Assembly (NCBI GenBank): GCA_025765595.1 | Contig: JAIVFH010000175.1 | Location: 1 to 56,054 of the forward strand | Source: Obelidium mucronatum | Lineage: Eukaryota > Chytridiomycota > Chytridiomycetes > Chytridiales > Chytriomycetaceae | Direction of reading: 5' to 3' | DNA length: 56,054 nucleotides | Shown here: positions 30,961-43,198 of the stretch, piece after piece | How positions within the stretch are numbered: position 1 is the first letter of the stretch | Layout of the letters: each line of letters starts with the position of its first letter | Made by a program: the position numbers and the translations under genes | Notes under the pieces: model-generated | Seen by the model: only the letters and a program-made list of their open reading frames with translations | What the model was told of the DNA's origin: nothing | Database searches by the model: none

Positions 30961-33497
30961 ATGCTCGCTAACTCGAAATCCGCCAAACGGACTTTATCTT
31001 GCACCGACGGCTCTGCGCCCGCGCCAAAAAAAGCAAAACCTGGACTAAGTCTTGCGCAACTTCGGGTACGGAGCCTCTCTTGCGCCTCGTCACTGTTTTA
31101 AACATTGCTTGCAGGAGAAACATCGGTTGCAACGACAGCAGCCTGAATCTAAAGAACAAACTCCTGTTGCTGAACCACTGAAACAAGATTCTGCGCCTAT
31201 TCCAAAACCAATGCCGAAACTCATCAGCAGTCTGAAAGAAGAACAACCTCCAACAAAAGTTCCTGCCGCCCTTCCTCCTCGACCATTGAATAACCCTTTC
31301 GGATCACGAGAATCATCAAAGTCATCGAATAATAATGCATCGAAAAATCCGTTCGGTGTTCTCAAAGCGATTGAATCGTCATCTGGTGGTTCATTTCCAA
31401 CTGCAACGCGTTCCATGCTACGATACAACTCTTCGCCAAATATTTTGCAAACTTCGGCCTGGAGGCAAAGAGAGCCTTTGGTTTCTAGGACGAATTCCCG
31501 TATCGTTGATGAGTTGCCAGAAGAGGAGGAGGATGATGATGAGAATCAAGACCACATGTCCGATTTGGAACCGTCACTTGATAATGAGGATATTGCCGCA
31601 TTTAGAATGGCTTGTTCCATGGAAGATAACCATTATCTGAGTGGCGCTGCGAGTTCCAAAATGCCGTGTCTGGAACTGTTAGAAACGTCCAATCCGTCTC
31701 CCGAAACGACGACAACGAAGATAACGACTACCACAACGGCTCACAAACCTCGTCTCTTTTCAATTCTAGTAGAAAAAAAGACGGCGGCTTTTGAGAAGGC
31801 AACTTTTACATCTTGCAATGATGCCTTCAAGATTCCACCAAAGAGAATTATTCCAGATACATTATCAGTTCCACCGACTAAGCAAAACAGCAGTGAAGTG
31901 TCAGCAGCGGCGGCAGCAGAAGCAGCGAGTCATGTGTTGGTAAATACGCGACCAAAACTTGGTGGCCAGGTTTGCTCATTCCAAACGACATTTTCTATCA
32001 AGAAAAAGTCAGATTTCACCATAGATTACGACATGAGTTCAGAGGAACTTGGGAATCATATCGCAGATTATTCGATAAAGACTGGACTGACGTTGATATC
32101 TGGAGAGTCTCAGCCATGGTTCTACGAACGGACTGAAGCCGAAAAGTACAGCACTCTGCAAAATTATATCCAAAAGATTCCATTGCATAGCCTTGTAGGC
32201 ACTCCGTTTTGATAACCATTTACGCTGATGGTGACTGATCTCACCAAATTTCCCAGACACCGAAACAACAGTTTGACCACTGCTTAATGACTTACATTTA
32301 TCCAAACGGCCCAAAAGCACCCACACATGTTGGATTAATGACTCGGGTCCTTGCCATCAAACCTGGAACTATTTTGAAGCCTTTTGAGCAGAGCGAGTTG
32401 AACTTTTACTTGGCGAAAGAAGAGGAATGGTAAACGTATTTCTCTTTTTGAAATGTGTTAAGCGTTTGCATTCACCTAAATTGATTCTCTTGTGGTATTC
32501 AAGGCGTCAGTCATTCAAATCAGTGTTTTCTTCATTGGAAGCCCATCAAGCAGACTACTTTTATTACATGAATTCTGAATTCACTATCTTGTTTCAAGGA
32601 CCTGGGGGCTCTTGTAGTCGAGACTTCTATGCCGTTCTGACTAAAGCGAGTCCAGGATTGAGGAACGTACTTCAAACAAATGGAATTCCTTTTGAAGCTG
32701 TCGTTCCACCTGGAAAAGTTAAAAAAACGTACTCTCCAGTTGAAAACACAAATGAAGATGAGAGGAGAGAAGCAAGAGATGAGTTGAAGGAAATGGAGGT
32801 TTTGCAACCTGGAAGGACGTGAGCCACCACCTTTCTTTCAAAATGATGATCTCCCTAAAAAATTCTCTACAGTATTGCCAAATCTGATAATAATCGGGCC
32901 CCAATACCTTTGATATTTCGTGGCTTGGAGTCCCTCTTAAAGCTGCGGGACTATCTTCTTCGATGGGTTGAACAGAGAATTGAGAAGCGGGCCTTGAACC
33001 AACCCGTCTTGGTTTCTCCGTCTCCGTTTTTGAATGCTTCCGTGAAGTTGGCAGAGGTACTCTTTGGTTCGGAAATTCATGATTAACTCACTCAGCCTTC
33101 CCCACCCACGTTGCCACAGATTGTTAAAATTGAACAAATCGAGTCCACAGATGCATGGCAATCTTGGAATCAAACTGCATCCCAAAAAGTAAACCTGCGT
33201 GCGACGAATACCAACACAACTACTATGACCTACAAACTTCGCATCATGGGATTTCTCCTGCCAAAATCTATTGCACGCATCAAAGACCTCATTTTTGAGC
33301 AATCGTCACGAGCCTGTCAAGTGCGCGTTTTGATGGACGTCGACGAACGAACGGTTGGTTTGAATTTGGAGGACGGTAGTTGGTTTGAGGATGCTTGCGA
33401 CGGAAAGGAACAAGATAAACAAAAGAGAATGGTGGATTTGAGGGATTGTGGAAAGACTGTCAAGACAATGGAATTGTCAAATGGTATCTGGTTGTGA
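30961..33497 (+). CDS. DONSON: DONSON / humpty-dumpty replication factor
   Basis: Exons 30961-31065, 31115-32194, 32257-32429, 32504-32818, 32873-33056 and 33120-33497 give 744 aa. DONSON family proteins help activate the replicative helicase and stabilise forks in the nucleus. The first 330 residues are disordered, Ser/Pro/Asp/Glu-rich. The conserved part includes ESQPWFYERTEAEKY, a predicted core DYFYYMNSEFTILFQGPG with SPGLRNVLQTNGIPFE, GLESLLKLRDYLL and the closing LRIMGFLLPKSIARIKDLI. The match to DONSON is by these motifs and their order; human DONSON is shorter because the N-terminal tail differs. Confidence 0.78.
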
Positions 33498-33721
33498 TTT
33501 ATGGATCAATCAATAAAAGATATAACTACATTTTATTCTTCAAACAACTACACAAGGGAGAATCGTGCTTGAACGTTCAACTGATATTCTGGTGAAAAGC
33601 CCAGGGTCGGAATTTTGAGAAGAGAATCGCGATTCTAGGAGCGCAACATAATCCGGGGAGTCATCGTCGTTCAATAAATGACTAGGGATACTGAAACTCA
33701 TTATCAAATGATCCATGTTTG

Positions 33722-34637
33722 TCAGACTTTGTTGGGTTGGATTAAAAAGCGCATCTTAAAGCAGTATCCATACCCAAGATTCCTCTGTACTTTTTCAGAG
33801 ACCGATCCAAACACTTTATAAACTTCTAAGCTACAATCGGCCAAGCAATTGGATGTATTTTCCGTCGTTGGGATAGCAGCATTCATTCCAAACGTGTAAA
33901 TGACAGGATATCCCAAGAGAATACCAGATATCGACGTAATGATCGGACTTCTCGACCATGATTGGATTCGAACCACAAGAAGATCTGAGTTGTTTGCTGT
34001 TCTCATGGCATTGAGGATCGAATTAAATGTATCTTGGATGATTCCTGCCTCAAGAACTCCTGCAAACTAACAGTAAATCAAAAAAAAAAAAGCCGTTACC
34101 GAGGCGTTCTCCAATCTTAAAAACCTGTGGGATTTTAGCTTGTGCTTCAACGTTGATGTAAACGAGTCGACCAAGTTCTACATCAGCAAAGCTTGAGTTG
34201 ATGTTGTAGAAGAAAGAGTCTTCGCCCAACATTAGACATCTCAACGCCGCAAACTGTTGATCTAATTATTTTTTTCGAATTTTTAAGAGTCTTGCCGGTA
34301 TGTGTAGATATATCAACCTGAACGGATTGCATCCAAGAAACGCGAGACTTCATCCGGATCCGCAAAGAAGTAATCTTCAGAGTCACAACATAATTACTTG
34401 CAAGCGATTGAAAAAAAAACTGTGGCAGCATCGCCTTTGCGAACCATTGAGAAAGCATGGGCGAAGTTGATGGGCAACGATCAATAAATCTGATAACAAA
34501 CCAGCTTTGAGTTGATTTTGAATAGATTAGCATAGCGAATAAGACGAACCCAAAATGAAGAGTGATAACCGCTTGCTTTTCTTTCCTTGAAATGCCGATC
34601 GTAGATGCGTTTGGGCAGCGAAGAGTAGTTTATCCAT
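33722..34637 (-). CDS. Multi-exon gene, possibly DUF4504/UPF0739-like
   Basis: Minus-strand gene starting MDKLLFAAQTHLRSAFQGKK (34637), only 37 bp downstream of the CPSF1 stop. Later exons are clear: FADPDEVSRFLDAIRS (to about 34317), then QQFAALRCLMLGEDSFFYNI to AKIPQ (about 34270-34125), and a last exon near 34043-33722 with VVRIQSWSRSPIITSISGIL and LLGYPVIYTFG. These recall the C1orf74 (UPF0739, DUF4504) family, whose function is unknown. Exon joints in the 5' half are not solved (about 34590-34390), so product length is uncertain. The end at 33722 is the first stop. Confidence 0.4.
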
Positions 34638-34674
34638 TTTTTTTTTATTTATCAATTATGCAGTGTTCCAGGGG

Positions 34675-37600
34675 CTAGAAATATTCTGTACCACTCATCA
34701 CTTCCAATAAATCATCAATAATCCTTTCAACAGTGCTACCTACTCCCTTTGCGATATCTTTCTGTAAGGGAACAGGAATCCATAAATACTGAAACAGTAA
34801 GTCTCCATCAAGAATAGATTTGGGTCCAGGCGGCCCAGAGCTGATAACTGGTTTGTTTCGGGTTTGTATTTGCCTAATAATCAAAGGGGAAATTAAGATC
34901 TTTGCTTATTTTTTTCGGGTTTCAGTAGTAATAATGAATACCTATATCCACGAGGATTAAGACCAGCCAGGGGCTGCAAGTTATTCACTAAACGAGAGTA
35001 AACTGCATACAACCGCTTGTACAGTTTTTCAGAACACGGAATCGTAAAATTCAAACCACCATCCAACGTGCCTAAACACATTTCCATCAATACCACTGCA
35101 TATAAACAATTTGACAAAAAAAAAAGCTCTCACCTCCAACGCAAAAGTACTGCTTTGAAAATTGAATGGGTCCGAATTTGGGTTTTGGTGGAGGCAACTT
35201 TCTCAGACGGATATACTTTTGCACTCGAGTTCCCAAATGCATTTCTCCTTTATGAATCAGTTTTTGTCCTTCATACGATTGGAAGGCTTCAGAAAATTCC
35301 GTTAAAAAAAATTAGCCAACCTGTTTTTGAGATTCCACTTAATTACCGAGACAACTTACATTCAGGCAAATATTGAAGAACATGCATATTCTTATCATGG
35401 TCAGAAACAATGAAGGACATCATATCGTCATCGACAATATACTCGCAACCATACGCCATCATGGGGTTAAAGTCTTTCCCCAACATCTTCAACTTTGGGG
35501 GATCCTCCTGACCAACACAAACATTTTTTTTTTAAAAAAAAAAAAACAAACTCAGAAGATAAAATTAATTTTCACCTGAAACCCACAGAACCACATTCCT
35601 TTAACAACATCCGACAAGACGATGGTGTTTTTCACCGAAGTCAAATTGTTGACATAAATATTAGTGTCCAAAAACGCAATTCCATTTAGGGTATCGTCTT
35701 CAAATGTGTGTATGATCATCTAATCCTTTTTTTTCAGTTGATGTCCAAGAAAAAAAAAATGAAAAAGAAAGGAAAACTCTCACTCTTGATCCAATAGCAC
35801 AGACCAAGTATCCATTAAGACCACAAAGCGCTGTGATGGGACTCTTTTCTTCCGCTTTGTGGAGCAACTTGAACTTGTGACAAGTCTGTGGGTTATCAAT
35901 CTCTGGAACAACGTCAATAATCTCAAACACCAAAATCTAGAAACAGCAAAAACCTATCAATAAAACCAAACTCCGGTATAAATAAAATAAAGGAAAAAAA
36001 TACTCAACTCTTCCACGCGCAGTCAAATCTTCCCCACGACACATTCCAGTCCCAACGGCCAAAAACAATTTCTTTCCCGTCGTTGTTTGCTTTGAATCCA
36101 AACTAACAACCTGACAACACAACACTTGCTCAAACTCATCCAACTGGAATCGATCCACCGTTTCCCATGTGATTGGAGAAATTAGTTCCAAGCTGTATGC
36201 GCCTGTGGATGCAAAGTAGAGACCTGTTCGGTCTTCCTTTGCCTTCTCGGACACAATTTCAAGTTCTTCACCTTGGTCTAATACACCAGCTGCCAAGGCA
36301 GCGGCTTGCTGGGCTTTGGAAAGGTTGAACGGAAATGGGGTTGATGCCGCCATGATATAGGTCTCGGATTCAAAGTGATAGGTGATTTTGTGTGGAGCAC
36401 GACGTAGCGACACTTTACACATTGGCCATTCCAAGTCGTAATTGAATTGCCATGGAAGTTGACATAATCGAAGTAACCCCTATTAAAAAAAAAAGCCCCA
36501 GTCAGAAAAAAAAAACGAAAAAAGCCAATCCAAAACCTTCTCATTGACATAAACAAATCCAAAAGGCACATTCACATTATGCAATTCCGCAAAAGTTTTG
36601 ATATTCCCATCCACAAGACATGGATGCACCCTCAAAAACCGCTTCCCCGTACACCCAGCAGCTTCCTCAATATCAATTCCTTTTGGAACATCCATTCCAT
36701 CAATCACTTCAAACCCGGTCACGCTACTACTGCCTCCACCTCGACCCGTCATGATCCAGCATGGGTACTTTCCAGTCATAAACACTCCGCAGTAGAAAGA
36801 TCCCGTCTTGCCGTCTGCACCACCAAAGCTTCCAATCTGGTTGAATGGACGCAGGTAGTCGCGTTTGACAAACGATGGACGGACAGGTGCTTTCGGGACG
36901 GGTTTCAGTTTATCTCCGTCGCCGTCCGAATAGGTGACTGGATCACGACTGACATGTGAATGGGAAACACGGACAAATGAGACGGCAAGGCGGTGAATCG
37001 GTGGGAATCCTCCGTGAGTGGCAGTGTTTGCTGGTGTGGTTGGTGTTTGCCCATCTGCTGATGTAGAGAGGTTTCTGGCTGGTTGGACCCTTGGAGTAAC
37101 GTCTTCATGGGTTATTGCTTTGTAAATTATCAGATCCCCAGTTTCAGTGCGAGCCTACGTGTTTTTTTTCCCAACATTAATTAAAATAATACGCCACAAA
37201 ACACAGTACCATTAAATAAACATCTTGACTCTCCGAATCAGGACCCAACGAAACAACCAAAATCTCATTGATATCAGCCCCTGGTTCGCTCTTGCGCCGA
37301 TCTTCATCAGAAACTTCGTCAAATGTATCATAAATAGTCGACGACAGGTGTGAAAAAAACGGGACAGAAAAGACAGGCGTCAGGTCAGGAAGTTGCAGCA
37401 CATCCAAAGACCCATTGTCCTTGTAGGCGAAACAGTAAATCTCCTCCTTGATGACAGTGTTGGTATCCTGTTCTGTTCCGTTTCTTTGTTCTACTTCCAC
37501 GGGTTGAACGGGTTTACTGGTGCTGGCTCCAGCGCCGCCATACAAATCGTCGTCGTCATCATCGTCGCCGTTGGCTTTGCTGTCTTGATCGATGCTATCA

Positions 37601-40468
37601 GCCCGCTTCCGTTTATTATTTGTTGGAGAAGAAACCAAAGGAGCATCATCGTCATTTGTGAAATTCAAGCTTTTTCCTTGACGCGTCAACACATTGGCAA
37701 CTGTTTGTAAGTTTAACGAGCCAGCAGGTCTACAAAACAAGCTCGCGCTTGTAATGGCAGCGTCCTATATTGTTCAATTAGAATTTGATATCCCTCTCTT
37801 TGTCCGCCGCATCGCAAGTTTTTTTTTTTTTTTTGTCATACCTTTTTTTCCAACAGAATCGACAACTTGCGTTCCCCCGCCTCATCGGCATGCAACAAGA
37901 CCAAATCCCCAATATTGAGCAAAAGCACTACATAGGCATCAGAAACTGAACACGAAACAACCCAAGTATTATCATCTCCAATCGCCAAGTTTTGCACAAG
38001 TTTCCCTTCATAATCCAAAAGAAGCACTCCGTTTGGTTGGACTTGCATAATAGCAGTATCTTTCAAAACAGAGGTTGCGAATACAGTTGGACCGGCAGTG
38101 TAAAAGCCACTGTCTGAAATTTCTTGGAGTTCGTCTCCCGTTTTCAACACCTTGGTTGGGCATAGATGTATGGGTTCACTTAAATAAAAGGGGGGGGGGA
38201 AACCTTTAAAAGCACTTAATAAAAACAAAATTACCGTTGTTCCAAACTCCTTGGACATGATCAAAAACTTGTGAAACTCATTATCCGCCTCAGATGCATT
38301 AGGGTCAAAGCATTTCACCGACCAAGTCTCTTTGATTTCCGCCAATTCGACTGTCGTCAGGATTTTGGGCCGCACATTCTGACTCAAGACTCCCAAAGCT
38401 CCATACGCCTCCTGCCCAACACAACATACTGCTTCCAAATCTCTTCGAAGAACAGTATCTCCTGGCGTGAAGGCGTCGTCGGAATACTTTGCAGGCTCAC
38501 CAACGGCCATATCTCGAATCGGACCCAGACCCAATAGAGTATCACATACTTTCAGGTAGAAGCGGGACTTGTTGGCAGCTCTTGTCGAGCTCGATGGTGC
38601 AAGTTTAGAAGACACTGCCTTGTTTCCAGAATCCCCATACAAATCGTCGTCGTCATCGTCGTCTTCATCCATGGCCGTGACAGCAGCAGCCGCAGAAACC
38701 TTTCCAACAGCCCCACCACCAGCGACCCCACTTTCATATCCATACTCACCCCCAGGATACTCCCGCACCCGAATCAACAAACTATCACTCACACGACTCC
38801 CCAAAAACAAGAGCATATCGGAAACCCCTTCCCCCTCATCAAAATAATCCTTCAACCCACCCCCCTTCTTAAAACCCGAACCCACAGCAGAAGAAGCAGA
38901 AGACGACAACGACGAACAAGAACCCCCCACAATTCTACTCATACACCCCGGAACAGTCCCCCGAATCCCACACCGAACCGCCCGGAACCGTTTCACACCA
39001 CCATTCCGCCTCAACCAACCCCTCCCAGCATCATCATGCCCCACCAACTCCACAACAAGACACTCGCCCCCCGTCGCAGCACCATGACCGACCCCACCGC
39101 CCCCCAAAACCACGAGACACGTATCCGGGTTGATGAACGCGAGCTGCGCGCCTTCGAGACTGCATCCCCATGCCTTGTAGTCTGTCACGTTTGTGGAGTG
39201 GTAGAGGAGGTTGTCTTTGAGGATCGGGGTGGGTCCGAGGCTGTCGGCGGGTGGTGGGGCGGGGAGGTTGTGTTCGCGGCCGTAGAAGGAGTTGAAGGCG
39301 ACTGCGATTCCGGGGAGGCAGGTTTGGTCCACGTAGATTAGGGCGTTTGTGCTGTGGATGAGGAGGCCGCCGTTGAGTGGGGATTGGAGGGGGTGGATTG
39401 AGGTGCTGTTGTAAGGGAGGTGGGCGGTTTGGTAGAGGATTGGGAAGGCGGTTTTTCGGGTGGAGTAGATGGAGGTTGATGTTGCAGGTGTTGATGTTGA
39501 GGATGCTTTGAGGCTGTGTGGGATGAGCTGTCTAGGGATACAACGAGGAGGGATTTGGTGTCACTTCGAGCAGCTAATCGACTATTTGATTGGGAGTTTT
39601 AGCTCAAAAACGGGATTCGTGATTCAGCATTGAGACATTACCCGGTCCATGACTGATACGTCTCAAACAGAATAGCCATCGTGGGCTCAATGAAGTCATG
39701 CAAGAAACAGAAATCTACAACAAGTCTAACTTTTGGGTCGATATCTGTTACTTTGAAGACGTAGCTTGGATGAAATGGGTATTTGCTGGGGAGTATGGCA
39801 CAGGTATTTGAGATTTTCAATCAACATAATACACACATTAATAAATTACTCGCACCTTGCAGGATCATCAGCGTCGCTTGAGACATCTTGTTTGAATGGA
39901 AGAATGGCAACACGATCCCCATAAAAACTGAGAGCAGCGCATCTGGACTGTGGATCCACGCGGATGATTGGAGGCGATTTTTCCAAGATTAGTTCTTTCT
40001 GGAATGCACAAAGTGTTTTAGATGTTGATGTTTAGTGAAGCCAAAAAAAAATGGCTCACCTTGAACTCTTCGCGTTCAAAGTAATGAATAGAAACAGTGA
40101 CAATGGATGCAGTTGCTTGAGAATATTCGACGAGTGACATCTAAAAAGGCCAGATTGAATAGACCCGTTTTTTTTCTTTCGTTGACTCCCCGAACCTTTG
40201 CATCGTTGAACGCCAGAAGAAGAGCATCAATTCCCTTCCGCCCATTCTTTGTTGTTGGCAAAAGCACTGAAGCAATTGATGACACAACGCCACTGAGTTT
40301 AAACTCTGAAATCAGCTGGAGGGTTGCTTTTGATCCAACAACCTCGTAGACTTGCAGAAGCGAAGCCCGACATACAACCACGTTGCGTACTTCAGGTCCG
40401 GTGAATGAACAAGAAACACTGTGCTCGATGCTTGTTGGTCCGTGGACTGACGTAGTCAAGCTGTGCAT
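34675..40468 (-). CDS. CPSF1: Cleavage and polyadenylation specificity factor subunit 1 (CPSF160/Cft1)
   Basis: Sixteen exons from 40468 to 34675 (40468-40196, 40140-40060, 39998-39856, 39785-39642, 39531-38235, 38150-37842, 37764-37210, 37154-36537, 36479-36009, 35936-35784, 35719-35576, 35507-35360, 35286-35134, 35095-34942, 34873-34675); the list has 15 blocks if the option noted below is used. About 1,613 aa. CPSF1 is the scaffold that holds WDR33 and CPSF30 for AATAAA recognition. Matches include EPTMAILFETYQSW, LMSKEFGTTVLKTGDE-type blocks, EDLTARGRILVFEIID, GTLDGGLNFTIP, LAGLNPRGYR and LDGDLL...IIDDLLEV at the end. It has beta-propeller repeats with two Asp-rich inserts (near 38650 and 37550). 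The acceptor near 39531-39581 is ambiguous (see findings). Confidence 0.93.
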
Positions 40469-40525
40469 TTATTTAATTATAATATTTAATTATTTTAGTT
40501 TATTTTAATTTATTTTTATTCAAAA

Positions 40526-40962
40526 ATGGAGAACAAGAAAACACCGTCAGACTTTCTCGGTGCGGCAATCGGGAGCCGCGTTGTTGTTCGTCTCAACTCT
40601 GGCGTAGAGTATCGCGGGGTGCTGGCATGTTTGGACGGATACATGGTGAACTACGCAAAATACTTTGCATCAAACAAACAAAGAACCAATAGTATCGAAC
40701 CAACTAGAACATTGCGATGGAACAGACTGAAGAATATGTTGGCGGCGATCTGAAAAACAAGTACGGCGATGCATTCATCCGAGGAAACAATGGTGCGTTA
40801 CTTTGAATCTGCCAAGCAGCGTAAAACGGTTTTGTCCTTGAAGAGCTTGGGGAGGAAGTCTTGTCTGATTGATTGCCTGGGGGCCTCATGTCAAGAAACA
40901 TTGAAATCTAACTATGCAACATTTTCATGAACGCAGTGCTATACATTGCCGCCAGCAAATAG
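40526..40962 (+). CDS. LSM6: U6 snRNA-associated Sm-like protein LSm6
   Basis: Exons 40526-40645, 40708-40792 and 40937-40962 give 76 aa. LSm6 is part of the LSm2-8 ring on U6 snRNA and the LSm1-7 ring in mRNA decay. Sm1 is VVVRLNSGVEYRGVLACLDGYMN and Sm2 is AFIRGNNVLYIAASK (shown here shorter: GVEYRGVLACLDGYMN). Length matches the family. The last exon is only 26 nt. It is divergent from CPSF1 with 57 bp between start codons, so two RNA-processing genes share a promoter. Confidence 0.95.
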
Positions 40963-41084
40963 CAGTCATGCAAGCAAACACTGAAATCATGTTTTGAATC
41001 AAAATAGGTCAATAAAAGAGAATAGTTTTTAATTTATTTATTTTATTTATTATTTAAAGTATAGTAATAACAAATCATCACCAA

Positions 41085-42882
41085 ATGGACACGCTGGACG
41101 ACGACCTCAACACGTTTGTGGCCATCACGGGGGCCGAAGCAGACACGGCGCGCGCATTCCTCAGCCTAGCCGACGGCAGCCTGGACACGGCCGTGGCCAT
41201 GTTTATGGAGCACGGCGCGGGCTTTGTTGCTTCGGCCTCTGCGGGCAGCGCCAGGCGGCCGCCGGCGCGCGGCGACTTTGACTCCGCCGACGACGACGAC
41301 GACGGCGTGCGCGCGGCCATCGCGTCGAAGCACGACACGCTCGTCGGCGATGCGTACGTTGGCATGGACGCAGAGCACTTTGAGCCACTGTCTTTTGCGT
41401 CTTCAAACCGCGCTTTTGCATCTTCGAGCCGCCACGCCTTTGAGTCCCAACACACTCACCACTCCTCGAGCCACTTCCGCAGCGCGTTCGCCGACGCAGC
41501 CGCCGGCGCGCCCGGCGACGCAAAGGCAAACCGCCTCGCGAAAATGTTCGCCACGCCGCACGCGATCATGTTCGGCGGCAGCTTCGAGAACGCGCGCGCC
41601 GCCGGTCGCGCCCAGGCAAAGTGGCTGCTGGTCACCGTGTGCGACCGCCAGGACTTCCAGTGCGAGGCTCAGAAGCGCGACCTGTGGAACAACGAGGACG
41701 TGCGTCTGATTGTGCAGGCGCATTTTGTGTTTCTGTTTGTACGTGGCGGGCGGCTGCTTTTTCTTGTCGACTGAATTTTTGGTAAACACAGCATCCCATT
41801 GAGTCGGCCGAAGGTCAAAACCACATGAATTTCTACAAAGTAACGGGTCTTCCGTATATTGCCATTATCGATCCGAGAACTGGTGTGTTTTGTGTTTTTA
41901 TTTCTTGTTTTTTTATTGTTTGTATTTGACCCTCTTCTGATTCAAGGTGAAAGCATGAAAGTCTGGTCTCATTCTCCCACAAAAGCTTCTTTTATCGATG
42001 ACTGTGAGTTTCTCCATCGAAAATTTACTTGATGCGAATTCTGCAACTAACCGTTTTTTGTTTTTCAATCCAAAAGTGACGACATTTTTGGATACATATT
42101 CCCTCGATAACTTTCGGGCAGCTCCAAAACGGAAAGCGGTATGAAAATCCCGTCTTTGGAAATTTTGGATATCAGATCTTCAAATGAACGAGACCCCTTT
42201 TTTTTTCTCTTTCCCCTTAGACTTCTTCTACCACGGATCTTACTGAAGAAGAGCAACTCAATCTGGCCATTGCTGAATCGCTTAGTAAAATCGACCACCC
42301 TACTGGAAGCAGCAGCAGCAGCAGTGGTGGAGGTGGTGGTCACAAGTCCGCCGTCGTTGTTTTGGATGACGATGAAGAATTTGTGGATGCAGATGAGACA
42401 ACTGAAGACCGACAACTGGATGGTAATTCTTTCTTTTTTTTTAAAAAAAAAAGAGTCATTTTTCATTTGACTTGAATTCCTGATGCATCCAATCATTAGC
42501 ATGGGCTGCTATTCCAAGCTATGTTGGCGATGAACCTGCTCAATCACCTGACGTGACTCGAGTACAATTCAAACTTCCAGGTGAATTTCCCCCCGTGGTT
42601 TTTATTCCATTTATTTAATATATTTATTAATGTTTACTCCCCCCCACAACCTCACTCACTCACACCCGCACTTTAGATGGATCTCGACTCGTTCGCAGAT
42701 TCTTGAAGACGGATACAGTGAAAATCTTGTTTTCATTCATCAAAGCAAGTCTCAAGGAAAAAGATATTCTGGATAAATTTGAACTGCTGAATTTCCGGGA
42801 TCCCTTGTATGAGAAGCTGGATGAAACGTTGGTGGATGCGAAAGTTGCGAATTCGTCATTGACGGTTGAGTTGAAGGATTGA
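41085..42882 (+). CDS. UBX-domain protein, UBXN7-like (UBA-UAS-UIM-UBX)
   Basis: Exons 41085-41738, 41792-41882, 41947-42003, 42077-42138, 42221-42422, 42500-42580 and 42677-42882 give 450 aa. This architecture (UBXN7 in animals, Ubx5 in yeast) links Cdc48/p97 to ubiquitinated substrates and cullin ligases. Visible in order: a UBA-like start (FVAITGAEADTARAFLSLAD), a UAS thioredoxin-like domain (about 155-290, KWLLVTVCDRQDFQC ... VTGLPYIAIIDPRTG), a UIM (EEEQLNLAIAESLSKI), and a C-terminal UBX domain (DGSRLVRRFLKTDTVKILFS). Ser/Gly and acidic linkers separate UIM and UBX. Exon 1 is strongly GC-rich. Confidence 0.92.
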
Positions 42883-43198
42883 TTTTTTTTTTTTTTGATT
42901 TTGATTTAAAGTGGTTGAAATGCATGGGGTGTGTATCGGGGAGTGTGCGTGTTTATTTGCAAAATGAAATCCAATGTTTTTTTGGTTGTGATCACCGAAG
43001 AACTACCAAACATTGTTGCCCTCACCATGCATTCTTGTATCAGTAAGAACTGCTGTTCGCGGGCTTTGAAATACATTTTGATGCAATTGAAGTAACTCTT
43101 GTACGACAAGAAATAGTATATTTGGAAACAAGAATAACAAATTACAAAGACGAAAAAACCAACAAAAGTAAAGCAGCAATGAGAGATAAAAAAAAAGA
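42883..43198. other. Convergent 3' spacer
   Basis: 316 bp between the convergent stops of the UBX gene and OTC-A. It contains a poly-T run just after the UBX stop and A-rich DNA near 43180. No gene or structured element found. Confidence 0.5.
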
